DNA of 64,000 bases from Sphingomonas sp. SUN039 (lineage in GTDB: Bacteria; Pseudomonadota; Alphaproteobacteria; Sphingomonadales; Sphingomonadaceae): positions 2,090,001 to 2,154,000 of the forward strand of contig NZ_CP096972.1 of the NCBI RefSeq assembly GCF_024758725.1, given 5' to 3'. This document shows, in pieces, positions 44,564 to 53,065 of the stretch. The position numbers were made by a program, and so were the translations under genes. Below the pieces are notes generated by a model. That model was not told where the DNA came from, did not search any database, and saw only the letters and a list, made by a program, of their open reading frames with translations. Position 1 is the first letter of the stretch. Each line of letters opens with the position of its first letter.

Positions 44564-46783
44564 TTACTCCTTCGCTTGCGTCGGTGCCAACACTCCCTTG
44601 CTCCCCGGCTTGGCACCTTGCGCCGGGGCGGGATCGGGTGAAGGACTGGGCGACTGCATATTTTGCGCCTGTCCCTGAGCGACGATCACCATGCGTGCGG
44701 TTCCGCCGACCGCGCCCGGACGGTGGGCGGCAGTGACGCGGGTCATCGTCTGCTGCGCGAGCACATCAGCCACGGCCCGCTCGCTGTCCGGGTCGAGATG
44801 CGCCGTCCCCTCGTCGCTGAACAACACCAGCGGCGCGCCATAAAGCGCCCGCGCGAGCAGGACGCGCTGCTTCTGCCCGCCCGACAACACCGATCCCATG
44901 TCGCCGACGAGGGTGTCGTACTGCATCGGCATCCGCTCGATGTCGGGCGCGATGGCGGCCATGCGCGCGACCTCGCGCACGCGGGCCATGTCGGGGTCGG
45001 GATCGAAGAACGCGATATTGTCGGCCAGCGACCCCGCGAACAGCGCATCGTCCTGCGCCACCGAGCCGCATTGCGCGCGCCAGCGCCCGAGGCCGTAGCT
45101 TTTGAGCGGCACCCCGTCGATCAGCACCTCGCCATAGGTCGGCTCGAACAAGCCCATCATGATCTTGAGAAGGGTCGTCTTGCCCCCGCCCGACGGGCCG
45201 ACCAGCACCACCGACTCGCCCGGCTCGACGATCAGGTTCACGCCCTTGAGGATCGGCGGCTCGCCCGGCGCATAGGCGAAGTGCACGTTGCGGAGTTCGA
45301 GGCGCGGGCTGGCCGCTGTCTGCCCCTCGACCGGCAGCGGCGCAGCGCGCGTGTCGCCCGGCTCCGCCCGCGACAGCGCGATGTCGGAGATGCGCTGCAA
45401 ATGCATCTGCAGGATGTTCCAGTTCATCGCCTGTTCGATCAGGCGCGTGCCCGCCCCGATGAACTGGTCCTTGTACGCCTGGAACGCGAAGATCATGCCC
45501 ACCGACAGCTTCGCATCGAGCGCCATGCCGATCGCGAGATAGACGAACACCACCCGCTCCGCCGCCATCACGAACTGGTTGCCCGCGTCGAACCCCGCCG
45601 ACATGCGCCCCAGCTTGATCGACGCATTGACCGCGTCGGCCTTGGCCTGTTGCCACAGCCGCTGGCGGTTGCCCTCCTGCCCGAACGCCTTGATCGCCGC
45701 GATCCCGCGCACCGATTCGATAAACAGGCTGTTCTCGCGCGCGTTGGCGGTGATGACGTTGAGGTTGCTCAGCCGCATCGCCTGCAGGAATGCGATCCTG
45801 AGCGCCGCGTAGAGCGCGAGCGCGGCAATGCCGACCATGCTCAGCACCGGCGAATAGACGAACATCAGCGACAGCGTAGCAATCGCCATGATCCCGTCGA
45901 TGAACGCCGCCAGCATCCCCTGCGACAGCAAATTCGTGATCGGCGCGGTCGAGCCGAAGCGCGAGATGATGTCGCCGACGTGGCGCTTTTCGAACCACGC
46001 CAGCGGCAGCCGCAGGAGGTGGCGGAACAGGTTGACGATGATCTGGTACGACAACGCATTGTTCAGCGTCACCAGCACCAGCGAACGTAACCAGCCGGTC
46101 AGGAAATTGATAAGGGCCAGCCCGCCGAAGCCGATGGCGAGCATCAAGAGCAAGTCGCGGTCGAAACTCGGGAACACCGTGTCGATCGCCAATTGCATGT
46201 AGAATGGCGTGGCGAGCGCCGCGAGTTGCAGCACCAGCGACAGCAGCACGACTTGCCGGATCGTCGGCCAGAACCCCGACATCGAGGTCCAGAGCTGGGT
46301 GATTTTCAGCCTAGTCGTTTCGACCTTGGGCTGGAAGCTCTCCGCCTTGAGGAGTTCGAGCACGACGCCGGTAAAATGCCGCGACATCTCGTCGTACGTC
46401 AGTGCCAGCACCCCGCGCGCCGGATCGTTGATATGGTAACGCGGGCCGCGCAATGTGCGGCTGACCTTGGTCAGCACGACGAAATGATTGAGGTTCCAGT
46501 GGAGGATCGCGGGAAGCGCGAGGCCCGCCAAATCCTCGATCTCGCCGCGCAGTGGCCGCGCGTTGAAGCCGATGGCTTCTGCCGTGGCCATGACCTGTTT
46601 GAGCGTTGCGCCCTTCAACGACAGCGAGAAACGCTGGCGCAGCGCGGTCAGGTCGGTCTTGTAGCCGTGATAGGTCGCGACCATCGCGAGGCACGCCAGC
46701 GCGCATTCGCTCGCTTCGCTTTGCTGGTAATAAGGTGTGCGACGGGGCCCACCGATTTCGAGCATGTCGGCGAGCTTGGCCAT
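44564..46783 (-). CDS. C39-peptidase ABC exporter (PCAT, bacteriocin type)
   Basis: 739 residues: N-terminal C39 peptidase (QSEASECALACLAM, Cys27; His near 106 in LNHFVVL; Asp in NDPARG), a six-segment ABC membrane domain (about 165-430) and an ATPase with Walker A GPSGGGKT, signature LSGGQKQR and a slightly unusual Walker B/D-loop region LFSDEGTAHLD. A Pro-rich tail follows. It cleaves the leader and exports the substrate across the envelope with the HlyD adaptor upstream, whose stop overlaps its start by one base. Confidence 0.95.
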   Translation of the reverse strand: MAKLADMLEIGGPRRTPYYQQSEASECALACLAMVATYHGYKTDLTALRQRFSLSLKGATLKQVMATAEAIGFNARPLRGEIEDLAGLALPAILHWNLNHFVVLTKVSRTLRGPRYHINDPARGVLALTYDEMSRHFTGVVLELLKAESFQPKVETTRLKITQLWTSMSGFWPTIRQVVLLSLVLQLAALATPFYMQLAIDTVFPSFDRDLLLMLAIGFGGLALINFLTGWLRSLVLVTLNNALSYQIIVNLFRHLLRLPLAWFEKRHVGDIISRFGSTAPITNLLSQGMLAAFIDGIMAIATLSLMFVYSPVLSMVGIAALALYAALRIAFLQAMRLSNLNVITANARENSLFIESVRGIAAIKAFGQEGNRQRLWQQAKADAVNASIKLGRMSAGFDAGNQFVMAAERVVFVYLAIGMALDAKLSVGMIFAFQAYKDQFIGAGTRLIEQAMNWNILQMHLQRISDIALSRAEPGDTRAAPLPVEGQTAASPRLELRNVHFAYAPGEPPILKGVNLIVEPGESVVLVGPSGGGKTTLLKIMMGLFEPTYGEVLIDGVPLKSYGLGRWRAQCGSVAQDDALFAGSLADNIAFFDPDPDMARVREVARMAAIAPDIERMPMQYDTLVGDMGSVLSGGQKQRVLLARALYGAPLVLFSDEGTAHLDPDSERAVADVLAQQTMTRVTAAHRPGAVGGTARMVIVAQGQAQNMQSPSPSPDPAPAQGAKPGSKGVLAPTQAKE

Positions 46784-48030
46784 CAGCTGCGGTTCCTGAC
46801 CGCGCGCAGCGGCGTCAGCAGCCAGTCGAGGAACGACTGGCGCTCAAGGACGATATTGGCGGTGAGTGCCATGCCGGGTTGCAGCGGCAGGGTTTGTCCA
46901 AATGCCTCCACGCTCTGACGGTCGAGCACCACCGTCACTTTGTAGACCGGCTCCTCCAGCTTGACCGGGATGTTGGCCTCGCGCGGGTCGATGACGATGC
47001 GCGAGACCGACGCGACGACGCCCTTGAAGCTGCCGAACCGCTGATAGGGGAAGGCGTCGTAGAGCAGCCGGGTTTCTTCGCCCGGCTGGACGAAACCGAT
47101 GGCGCGGCTGGGCGCATAGATTTCCGCCTTCATCGCGGCGTGAAGCGGGACGATGGTCATCAATACCGTCCCGGGCAGCGCGGTGCTGCCGAGGTTGGTT
47201 TGCAGTGCCGTGACGCGACCCGCGACGGGCGCACGCAGGATATAGGATTTCTGCCCCTCCAGTTCGGCCTTTTGCTGGGCAAGTGCTTGCAGCGACGATT
47301 TGATCTCATTGGCTTGCTGCGCGCCTTCGCTGCCAATCTGGGCGAGCTGCGCTTGCGCTTGCACGCCCTGCGCGCGCTGCGCTTCGCGCTGCTGGGTAAG
47401 CGTCGCCAGCGTCTGCTGCGACGCAAGCCAGGTCTGGCGGCGGCGCTCGAACTCGATCTTGCTGACGAAGCCGCGTTCGAGGACCGGGGCCATTTGCTCG
47501 TAGAGTGCTTTGTTCGAGGCAACGATATCGCGTTGCAGCGCGACCTGTCCGTCGAGGCTCGTCGCCTGCGCCTCGGCAGTGGCGATCACCGAGGCGAGAC
47601 GCGCGCGCTCGCTTTCGCTGCGTTGCATCCCGAGGCGGACTTGCTCTGCCCCCAGACCGATACGGGCATCGACGGCGGCCATCCCGGTGCTGGCTGCCCC
47701 GCGCCCGCCCTCCGACTGGCGGTCGATGCTGATCACGGCCAGCGTGTCGCCCGCCTTGACCGTCGTCCCCTCCGCAACGTTCAGCGCGGTCAGGATTCCA
47801 GCTTGCGGCGCGACAATCCGCGGCGAGGGCGTGTCGGTAACGAGAATGCCGGGAGCCGTCTCGATGCGGGCGTAACTACCGATCACGAGCCAAGATGCGG
47901 CGAGGATACAGATGAATACGAGCGCCGCGACGAGATAGCGCGTCGATGGCGGCTGGGTAATGACGATTTCGCCGTACAGGCGATTGGCGCGATTTTCGAC
48001 AGCTTCCGGACGAAACAAATCGCTCAACAC
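46783..48030 (-). CDS. HlyD-family periplasmic adaptor of the exporter
   Basis: 415 residues: short cytoplasmic start, one membrane segment (32-51), a lipoyl-like half (IVAPQAGILTALNVAEGTTVKAGD), a long coiled-coil hairpin rich in Ala/Gln/Glu, the second lipoyl half (ILRAPVAGRVTALQ) and a beta-barrel. Connects the C39 ABC exporter to an outer-membrane channel that is not in this window. GTG start at 48030; a TTG next to it is also possible. Confidence 0.92.
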   Translation of the reverse strand: MLSDLFRPEAVENRANRLYGEIVITQPPSTRYLVAALVFICILAASWLVIGSYARIETAPGILVTDTPSPRIVAPQAGILTALNVAEGTTVKAGDTLAVISIDRQSEGGRGAASTGMAAVDARIGLGAEQVRLGMQRSESERARLASVIATAEAQATSLDGQVALQRDIVASNKALYEQMAPVLERGFVSKIEFERRRQTWLASQQTLATLTQQREAQRAQGVQAQAQLAQIGSEGAQQANEIKSSLQALAQQKAELEGQKSYILRAPVAGRVTALQTNLGSTALPGTVLMTIVPLHAAMKAEIYAPSRAIGFVQPGEETRLLYDAFPYQRFGSFKGVVASVSRIVIDPREANIPVKLEEPVYKVTVVLDRQSVEAFGQTLPLQPGMALTANIVLERQSFLDWLLTPLRAVRNRS

Positions 48031-48048
48031 ATACCCCCGACTCGTGAG

Positions 48049-48076
48049 TCAAAATCTGACACGGGTCAGATTTTGA
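48049..48076. promoter_or_regulatory. Perfect 12-base inverted repeat upstream of the export operon
   Basis: TCAAAATCTGAC-ACGG-GTCAGATTTTGA, 19 bases before the hlyD start. Operator or 5' UTR hairpin for the export operon; no regulator gene is next to it. Confidence 0.6.
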
Positions 48077-48109
48077 TACAAGTTGGCGAATTGTGAAAAG
48101 TAATGGGGA

Positions 48110-48233
48110 GACGCGGGCAAAGCCCGCGTTGTCGTCGGTCGCGGCGACTTCGCCGCGCCGTCCGGGCTCGGCCGAGTCCTAACAGAAAGGGCGCGTTACC
48201 AAGAGGTAACGCGCCCTTTCTGTTAGGCCGGCT
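48110..48233. repeat. Multi-hairpin repeat, copy C (downstream of intact rpoA)
   Basis: Same order as copies A and B; hairpin 2 is GCGGCG-ACTT-CGCCGC and hairpin 3 has the same 22-base stem as B but loop AAGA instead of TGTC. Confidence 0.88.
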
Positions 48234-48264
48234 CGCTGGAACCGACTGATGGTCTGAGCTTCGC

Positions 48265-49356
48265 TCAGCCCATCAGCTCGGCTTCCAGCTTCTTCGCCAT
48301 GTCCTCGATGTTCTCCGGCGGCCATCCGGGGATGTCCATGCCCAGACGCAGGCCCATGCTCGACAGCACTTCCTTGATCTCGTTCAGGCTCTTGCGCCCG
48401 AAGTTCGGCGTGCGCAGCATCTCTGCCTCGCTCTTGCCGACCAGATCGCCGATATAGATGATGTTGTCGTTCTTCAGGCAGTTGGCACTGCGCACCGACA
48501 GTTCCAGCTCGTCGACCTTCTTGAGCAGGTAACGGTTGAGCTGGTTGGTGTCGCTCTCGCTCGCGGGCGCACCGCCGCCGAAGCCACCGGCACCTGCCGA
48601 AGGTGCCGCCATGCCGATGATCGGCGACTGGCTCACCGCCGCACTGTCGTCGAAGTGGACGAACAGGCTCAGCTGGTCCTGCAAAATGCGCGCCGCATAG
48701 GCCACCGCGTCCTCGGGCGTGATCGTGCCGTCGGTTTCGATCGTCAGCGTCAGCTTGTCGTAGTCGAGCTCCTGCCCGACGCGGGTGTTTTCCACCTTGT
48801 AGGCGACCTGCTTGACCGGCGAGTAGAGCGCGTCGACCGGCACCAGGCCGATCGGCGCGTCGGCCGGGCGGTTGCTCGCCGCCGCGACATAGCCCTTCCC
48901 CGTGTCGGCGGTCAGCTCCATGTTGAGCGTCGCGCCTTCGTCGAGGTGGCAGATCAGCAAGTCGGGGTTCATCACCTCGATATCGCCCGACATCGCGATC
49001 ATGCCTGCGGTGACGTCGGCAGGGCCGGTCGCCGACAGCTGCAAACGCTTCGGCCCCTCGCCCTGCATGCGCAGCGCGATCTGCTTCACGTTGAGCACGA
49101 TGTCGGTCACGTCTTCGCGCACACCGGCCAGCGAGCTGAACTCGTGCAGCACATTCTCGATCTTGATGCTGGTGACCGCGGCCCCCTGCAAGCTCGACAG
49201 CAGCACGCGGCGCAGCGCATTGCCCAGCGTCAGGCCGAAGCCCCGCTCGAGCGGTTCGGCGATGAACGTCGCGCGGCGCTTGCTGTCCCCGCCCGCCTTC
49301 TTGTCGAGCGCGACGGGCTTCTTGAGTTCCTGCCAGTTCTTGGAATTGACGGCCAC
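48265..49356 (-). CDS. rpoA: RNA polymerase alpha subunit
   Basis: 363 residues from GTG 49356 with AGGGGA just upstream; longer readings enter the rpsK spacer. N-terminal assembly domain ([25 protein letters not shown]), a Gly-rich linker segment (GAGGFGGG) and the C-terminal domain ([26 protein letters not shown]). Intact, unlike the two relics at 37667 and 42512. Confidence 0.97.
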   Translation of the reverse strand: MAVNSKNWQELKKPVALDKKAGGDSKRRATFIAEPLERGFGLTLGNALRRVLLSSLQGAAVTSIKIENVLHEFSSLAGVREDVTDIVLNVKQIALRMQGEGPKRLQLSATGPADVTAGMIAMSGDIEVMNPDLLICHLDEGATLNMELTADTGKGYVAAASNRPADAPIGLVPVDALYSPVKQVAYKVENTRVGQELDYDKLTLTIETDGTITPEDAVAYAARILQDQLSLFVHFDDSAAVSQSPIIGMAAPSAGAGGFGGGAPASESDTNQLNRYLLKKVDELELSVRSANCLKNDNIIYIGDLVGKSEAEMLRTPNFGRKSLNEIKEVLSSMGLRLGMDIPGWPPENIEDMAKKLEAELMG

Positions 49357-49447
49357 GGTGTTCCCCTTGGGGTTGGGCGACGCGCTCGTCAGCGGGTCAG
49401 CCGGGTATTCGAAACGATCGGTTGCGTCTTCGAGCATCGCGGTCAGG

Positions 49448-49837
49448 TCAGACCCGGCGACGCTTCGAGGGACGCACGCCATTGTGCGGGATCGACGTCA
49501 CGTCGCGGATGCTCGTGATGTTGAAACCGACGGCTTGCAGCGCGCGGAGCGCACTTTCGCGGCCCGAGCCGGGGCCCTTGACCTCGACTTCCAATGTGCG
49601 GACGCCGTGTTCGGCGGCCTTCTTGCCCGCATCCTCGGCCGCGACCTGCGCCGCATACGGGGTCGACTTGCGCGAGCCCTTGAAGCCCATCATGCCGGCC
49701 GACGACCAGCTGATCGCGTTGCCCTGAGCATCGGTGATGGTGATCATCGTGTTGTTGAAACTGGCGTTCACATGCGCGACGCCGGAGGTGATGTTCTTGC
49801 GTTCGCGCCGTTTGATGCGCTGTGGTGCCTGAGCCAT
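49448..49837 (-). CDS. rpsK: Ribosomal protein S11
   Basis: 129 residues: [35 protein letters not shown] and the basic end [11 protein letters not shown] are diagnostic. Alpha operon order rpsM-rpsK-rpoA is kept. Confidence 0.98.
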   Translation of the reverse strand: MAQAPQRIKRRERKNITSGVAHVNASFNNTMITITDAQGNAISWSSAGMMGFKGSRKSTPYAAQVAAEDAGKKAAEHGVRTLEVEVKGPGSGRESALRALQAVGFNITSIRDVTSIPHNGVRPSKRRRV

Positions 49838-49891
49838 TTTAGTGCTGTCCTAATTTTCTGAAAGACCCGAGAGCCGTGCGGCCCGTCAGGG

Positions 49892-50260
49892 TTATTTCTT
49901 CTTGCCGGCAATCGGCTTGGCCTTGCCCTTGCGGGTGCGCGCGTTGGTGTGCGTGCGCTGGCCGCGGACCGGCAGGCCCTTGCGGTGGCGGAGACCCCGG
50001 TAGCAGGCGAGGTCCATCAGGCGCTTGATGTTCTGCGACACGGTGCGGCGCAGATCGCCCTCCACCGTATAGCCCGCATCGATCGCTTCGCGGATCTGCA
50101 GCACTTCCTGATCGGTCAGGTCCTGAACGCGCGCCGATTCGGCAATGCCGAGCTTCGTCGTGATCTCACGCGCCTTGGAATTTCCGATGCCGTGAATGTA
50201 GGTCAGGGCGATATGCACCCGCTTGTTGGTGGGGATATTGACCCCCGCAATACGTGCCAT
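49892..50260 (-). CDS. rpsM: Ribosomal protein S13
   Basis: 122 residues: [51 protein letters not shown]. First gene of the alpha operon; 186 bases separate it from gdhA, room for its own promoter. Confidence 0.98.
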   Translation of the reverse strand: MARIAGVNIPTNKRVHIALTYIHGIGNSKAREITTKLGIAESARVQDLTDQEVLQIREAIDAGYTVEGDLRRTVSQNIKRLMDLACYRGLRHRKGLPVRGQRTHTNARTRKGKAKPIAGKKK

Positions 50261-50446
50261 AATCCAATAACTTCCTCAGCTCCACGGGATGCCTAGGCAA
50301 GCGTCCCATCTCAAAGCGTTATTTCCACGAAACGACGAAAACGCGGCGCGCGCAAAAGCACTCGCCGGTAAACGGGTTTCGGGAAGTGGCTGCCGATACG
50401 GATGCGCCGGTGGACTGTCAAGCGAGTCGGCACGGATAAATCCGTG

Positions 50447-51802
50447 CTAAACGACCCCGTACGCCAGCATCGCATCTGCAACCTTTTTGAACCCTGCGAT
50501 GTTGGCGCCTTTCACATAGTCGCAGTGGCCGGTCGCGTCGGTGCCGTATTCGAGGCAGCGGCTGTGGATACCCTCCATGATGTCGAGCAACAGGCGCTGG
50601 AGTTCCTCTTCTTTCCACGAGATGCGCGCGGAGTTCTGGCTCATTTCGAGACCGGACACCGCGACGCCGCCCGCGTTCGCCGCCTTGCCAGGGGCGAACA
50701 GGATTTTGGCGTCCTTGAAGACGTGTACGCCCGCCAGATCGGTCGGCATGTTCGCACCTTCGCTGACCGCCATGCAGCCATTGGCAATGAGCAGCTTGGC
50801 GTCGTCGCCGAGCAATTCGTTCTGCGTGGCGCAGGGCAGCGCCACGTCGCACGGCACACCCCATGGGGTCTTGCCCGGCGTGAAGCTCGATCCCGGGAAT
50901 TCGTCGACATATTCCTTGATCCGCCCGCGCCGCACATTCTTGAGCGCCTTGACCCAGTTGATCTTTTCCTGATCGAGACCTGCCGGATCGTGAATGAAGC
51001 CCTCGCTATCGCTGAGCGTCAGCACCTTGCCGCCGAGCTGCACGACCTTTTCCGCTGCATGCGTTGCGACATTGCCCGACCCCGAGATGACGGCGGTCTT
51101 CCCGACCAGATCATGCCCCTTGGTCTTGAGCATGTTGGCGAGGAAATAGACCGCGCCATAACCGGTCGCCTCGGTCCGGATAAGCGAGCCGCCATATTCG
51201 AGGCCTTTGCCCGTCAGCACGCCGGTAAACTCGCCGGTGATCCGCTTGTACTGGCCGAACATATAGCCGATCTCGCGGCCCCCGACGCCGATGTCGCCAG
51301 CAGGCACGTCCACGTCCGCACCGATGTGACGATAGAGTTCGGTCATCAGCGACTGGCAGAAGCGCATGACCTCGCCATCGGACTTGCCCTTGGGATTGAA
51401 GTTCGACCCGCCTTTACCGCCGCCCATGGGGAGGCCGGTCAGGGCGTTCTTGAACGTCTGTTCGAACGCGAGAAATTTCAGCACGCTTTCGGTCACGCTC
51501 GGGTGGAAACGGATGCCGCCCTTATATGGGCCGATGGCATTGTTGTTCTGCACCCGCCAGCCACGCTGGACGCGGATGTTGCCGGCATCGTCCTGCCAGC
51601 AGACGCGGAAACTGATCACGCGGTCGGGTTCGGCGATGCGGCGCAGGATTTGCGCGCTATGGTATTTTTCCTTGTCCGCCATGAAGTCGAAAATGTCCTC
51701 GGCGACCTCGGTCACCGCCTGGACGAATTCGGGCTGACCCGGATTGCGCTTTTTGACGCCCTCGACGAACGTTCCCAAATCGACGTGATCGTGTACGGCC
51801 AT
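50447..51802 (-). CDS. gdhA: NADP-type glutamate dehydrogenase
   Basis: 451 residues, the size of hexameric GDH-I. Substrate motif PMGGGKGGSNFNPKGKSD with the catalytic Lys, PAGDIGVGGREIGYM, the dinucleotide loop SGSGNVA and SEGANMPT. Interconverts 2-oxoglutarate and glutamate using ammonium. It is inserted between adk and rpsM, an unusual place within a ribosomal cluster. Confidence 0.96.
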   Translation of the reverse strand: MAVHDHVDLGTFVEGVKKRNPGQPEFVQAVTEVAEDIFDFMADKEKYHSAQILRRIAEPDRVISFRVCWQDDAGNIRVQRGWRVQNNNAIGPYKGGIRFHPSVTESVLKFLAFEQTFKNALTGLPMGGGKGGSNFNPKGKSDGEVMRFCQSLMTELYRHIGADVDVPAGDIGVGGREIGYMFGQYKRITGEFTGVLTGKGLEYGGSLIRTEATGYGAVYFLANMLKTKGHDLVGKTAVISGSGNVATHAAEKVVQLGGKVLTLSDSEGFIHDPAGLDQEKINWVKALKNVRRGRIKEYVDEFPGSSFTPGKTPWGVPCDVALPCATQNELLGDDAKLLIANGCMAVSEGANMPTDLAGVHVFKDAKILFAPGKAANAGGVAVSGLEMSQNSARISWKEEELQRLLLDIMEGIHSRCLEYGTDATGHCDYVKGANIAGFKKVADAMLAYGVV

Positions 51803-51884
51803 GGCCTGCCCCTCTGCTCGCTGGTTGTACAGACCCGCACGCCCTCTTTGAGTCGGGGCTATAACGTAAGGCTAGCAGGCGCGG

Positions 51885-52391
51885 CTAGTTCCGCAAGGAG
51901 GCGGCGAGACCTGCGAGTTGGCCCGACAGCACACCATCGACGCCCGGTGCCAATTTGCGCGGATCCATACCGAAGGTTCCGCTCGCCGCAAAAGCCAGCG
52001 CAACTTCGGTACCTTCGCCCTTGGGTGCCAATGTAAAGGTCAATACCGCTGCCACCGGCATCGACTGCATCGGCCCGAGCAGTGCGGACAAGCGGAGCGT
52101 CTTGCCCGGCTGGACGAAGATTACGCGGCCATGTTCGGCCTCGCCACCCTTCCACCTCTCGCAGAAACACCCGCCCGCACGCGGATCGAGCGCCATGTTT
52201 GCCGCGCTGCCCGACCAGGTGTGCGCGGATTGCCACCACAGTTTCGGCTGGATCAGTTGCGCCCACACCCGTGCCGGAGAAGCGGCCACGACCGTCTTTG
52301 TCTCGAGCGAAAAGCCCTGATCGGTTACCGATTTGACCTCCGCCACGGCGGGGCTTGCGAGCGCTGCCAAAGCGAGCAGCGCAACCCTCAT
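51885..52391 (-). CDS. Exported SRPBCC-fold protein
   Basis: 168 residues. Signal peptide (MRVALLALAALASPAVA) then a START/SRPBCC-like domain: VVAASPARVWAQLIQPKLWW, GCFCERWKGG, GRVIFVQPGKTLRLSALLGP. Start overlaps the adk stop by four bases, so it is co-transcribed with the spc genes. Ligand unknown. Confidence 0.78.
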   Translation of the reverse strand: MRVALLALAALASPAVAEVKSVTDQGFSLETKTVVAASPARVWAQLIQPKLWWQSAHTWSGSAANMALDPRAGGCFCERWKGGEAEHGRVIFVQPGKTLRLSALLGPMQSMPVAAVLTFTLAPKGEGTEVALAFAASGTFGMDPRKLAPGVDGVLSGQLAGLAASLRN

Positions 52392-53032
52392 CCGAGGATC
52401 GCTCCGATCGCCGCCGACACATGATCGATATCGGCCATACCGTCGATCCGCTTCAGCAGCCCGCGCGCTTCATAGATCGGCAGGATCGGCGCGGTCTTGG
52501 CGCGGTATTCGGCCATGCGTGTCCGCACCGTTTCGGCATTGTCGTCGGGACGGCGCTTGAACTCGGTCGAGCCGCAAGTGTCGCAGACGCCCTCGACCTT
52601 CGGTTTGGCGTAACGGTCGTGATAGCCGGTGCCGCATTTCGCGCAGGTGTAGCGGCCGGTGATGCGATCGACGAGCGCATCCTCATCGACCTCGAGCTCG
52701 ATGACGTGGTCGAGGGTACGACCGCGCGCGGCCAATATGCCGTCGAGCGATGCGGCCTGTTCGGCGGTGCGGGGGTACCCGTCGAAGATCGCGCCTTGCG
52801 CTTCGGTCATCGACCCGAGTTTCTCGTCGATCAGACCCGAAACGATCTCGTCGGACACCAGCGCGCCCGACTTCATGATCTCCGCGACTTGCAGCCCCAT
52901 CGGCGTGCCCGCGTCGCGCGCGGCGCGCAGCATGTCGCCGGTCGATAGCTGGACCATGCCGCGCCCGTCGACGAGCCGCTGGGCCTGCGTGCCCTTGCCT
53001 GCCCCCGGGGGCCCAAGCAGAATGATGTTCAT
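52388..53032 (-). CDS. adk: Adenylate kinase with zinc-binding lid
   Basis: 214 residues from ATG 53032. P-loop GPPGAGKGTQA, STGDMLR, DGYPRT. The lid contains CAKC ... CDTC, four Cys for a structural zinc, as in many alphaproteobacteria and Gram-positives but not E. coli. Follows secY by 33 bases. Confidence 0.96.
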   Translation of the reverse strand: MNIILLGPPGAGKGTQAQRLVDGRGMVQLSTGDMLRAARDAGTPMGLQVAEIMKSGALVSDEIVSGLIDEKLGSMTEAQGAIFDGYPRTAEQAASLDGILAARGRTLDHVIELEVDEDALVDRITGRYTCAKCGTGYHDRYAKPKVEGVCDTCGSTEFKRRPDDNAETVRTRMAEYRAKTAPILPIYEARGLLKRIDGMADIDHVSAAIGAILG

Positions 53033-53065
53033 CGCCCGCAACTCCCCCAAATCCCGGCCCGCCCG

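Noticed and set aside
44560-44616. Longer start for the double-glycine-leader protein
   Set aside because: The extra 19 residues lie in the transporter gene's 3' end and would displace the leader; the ATG at 44559 has a clear AAGGAG.
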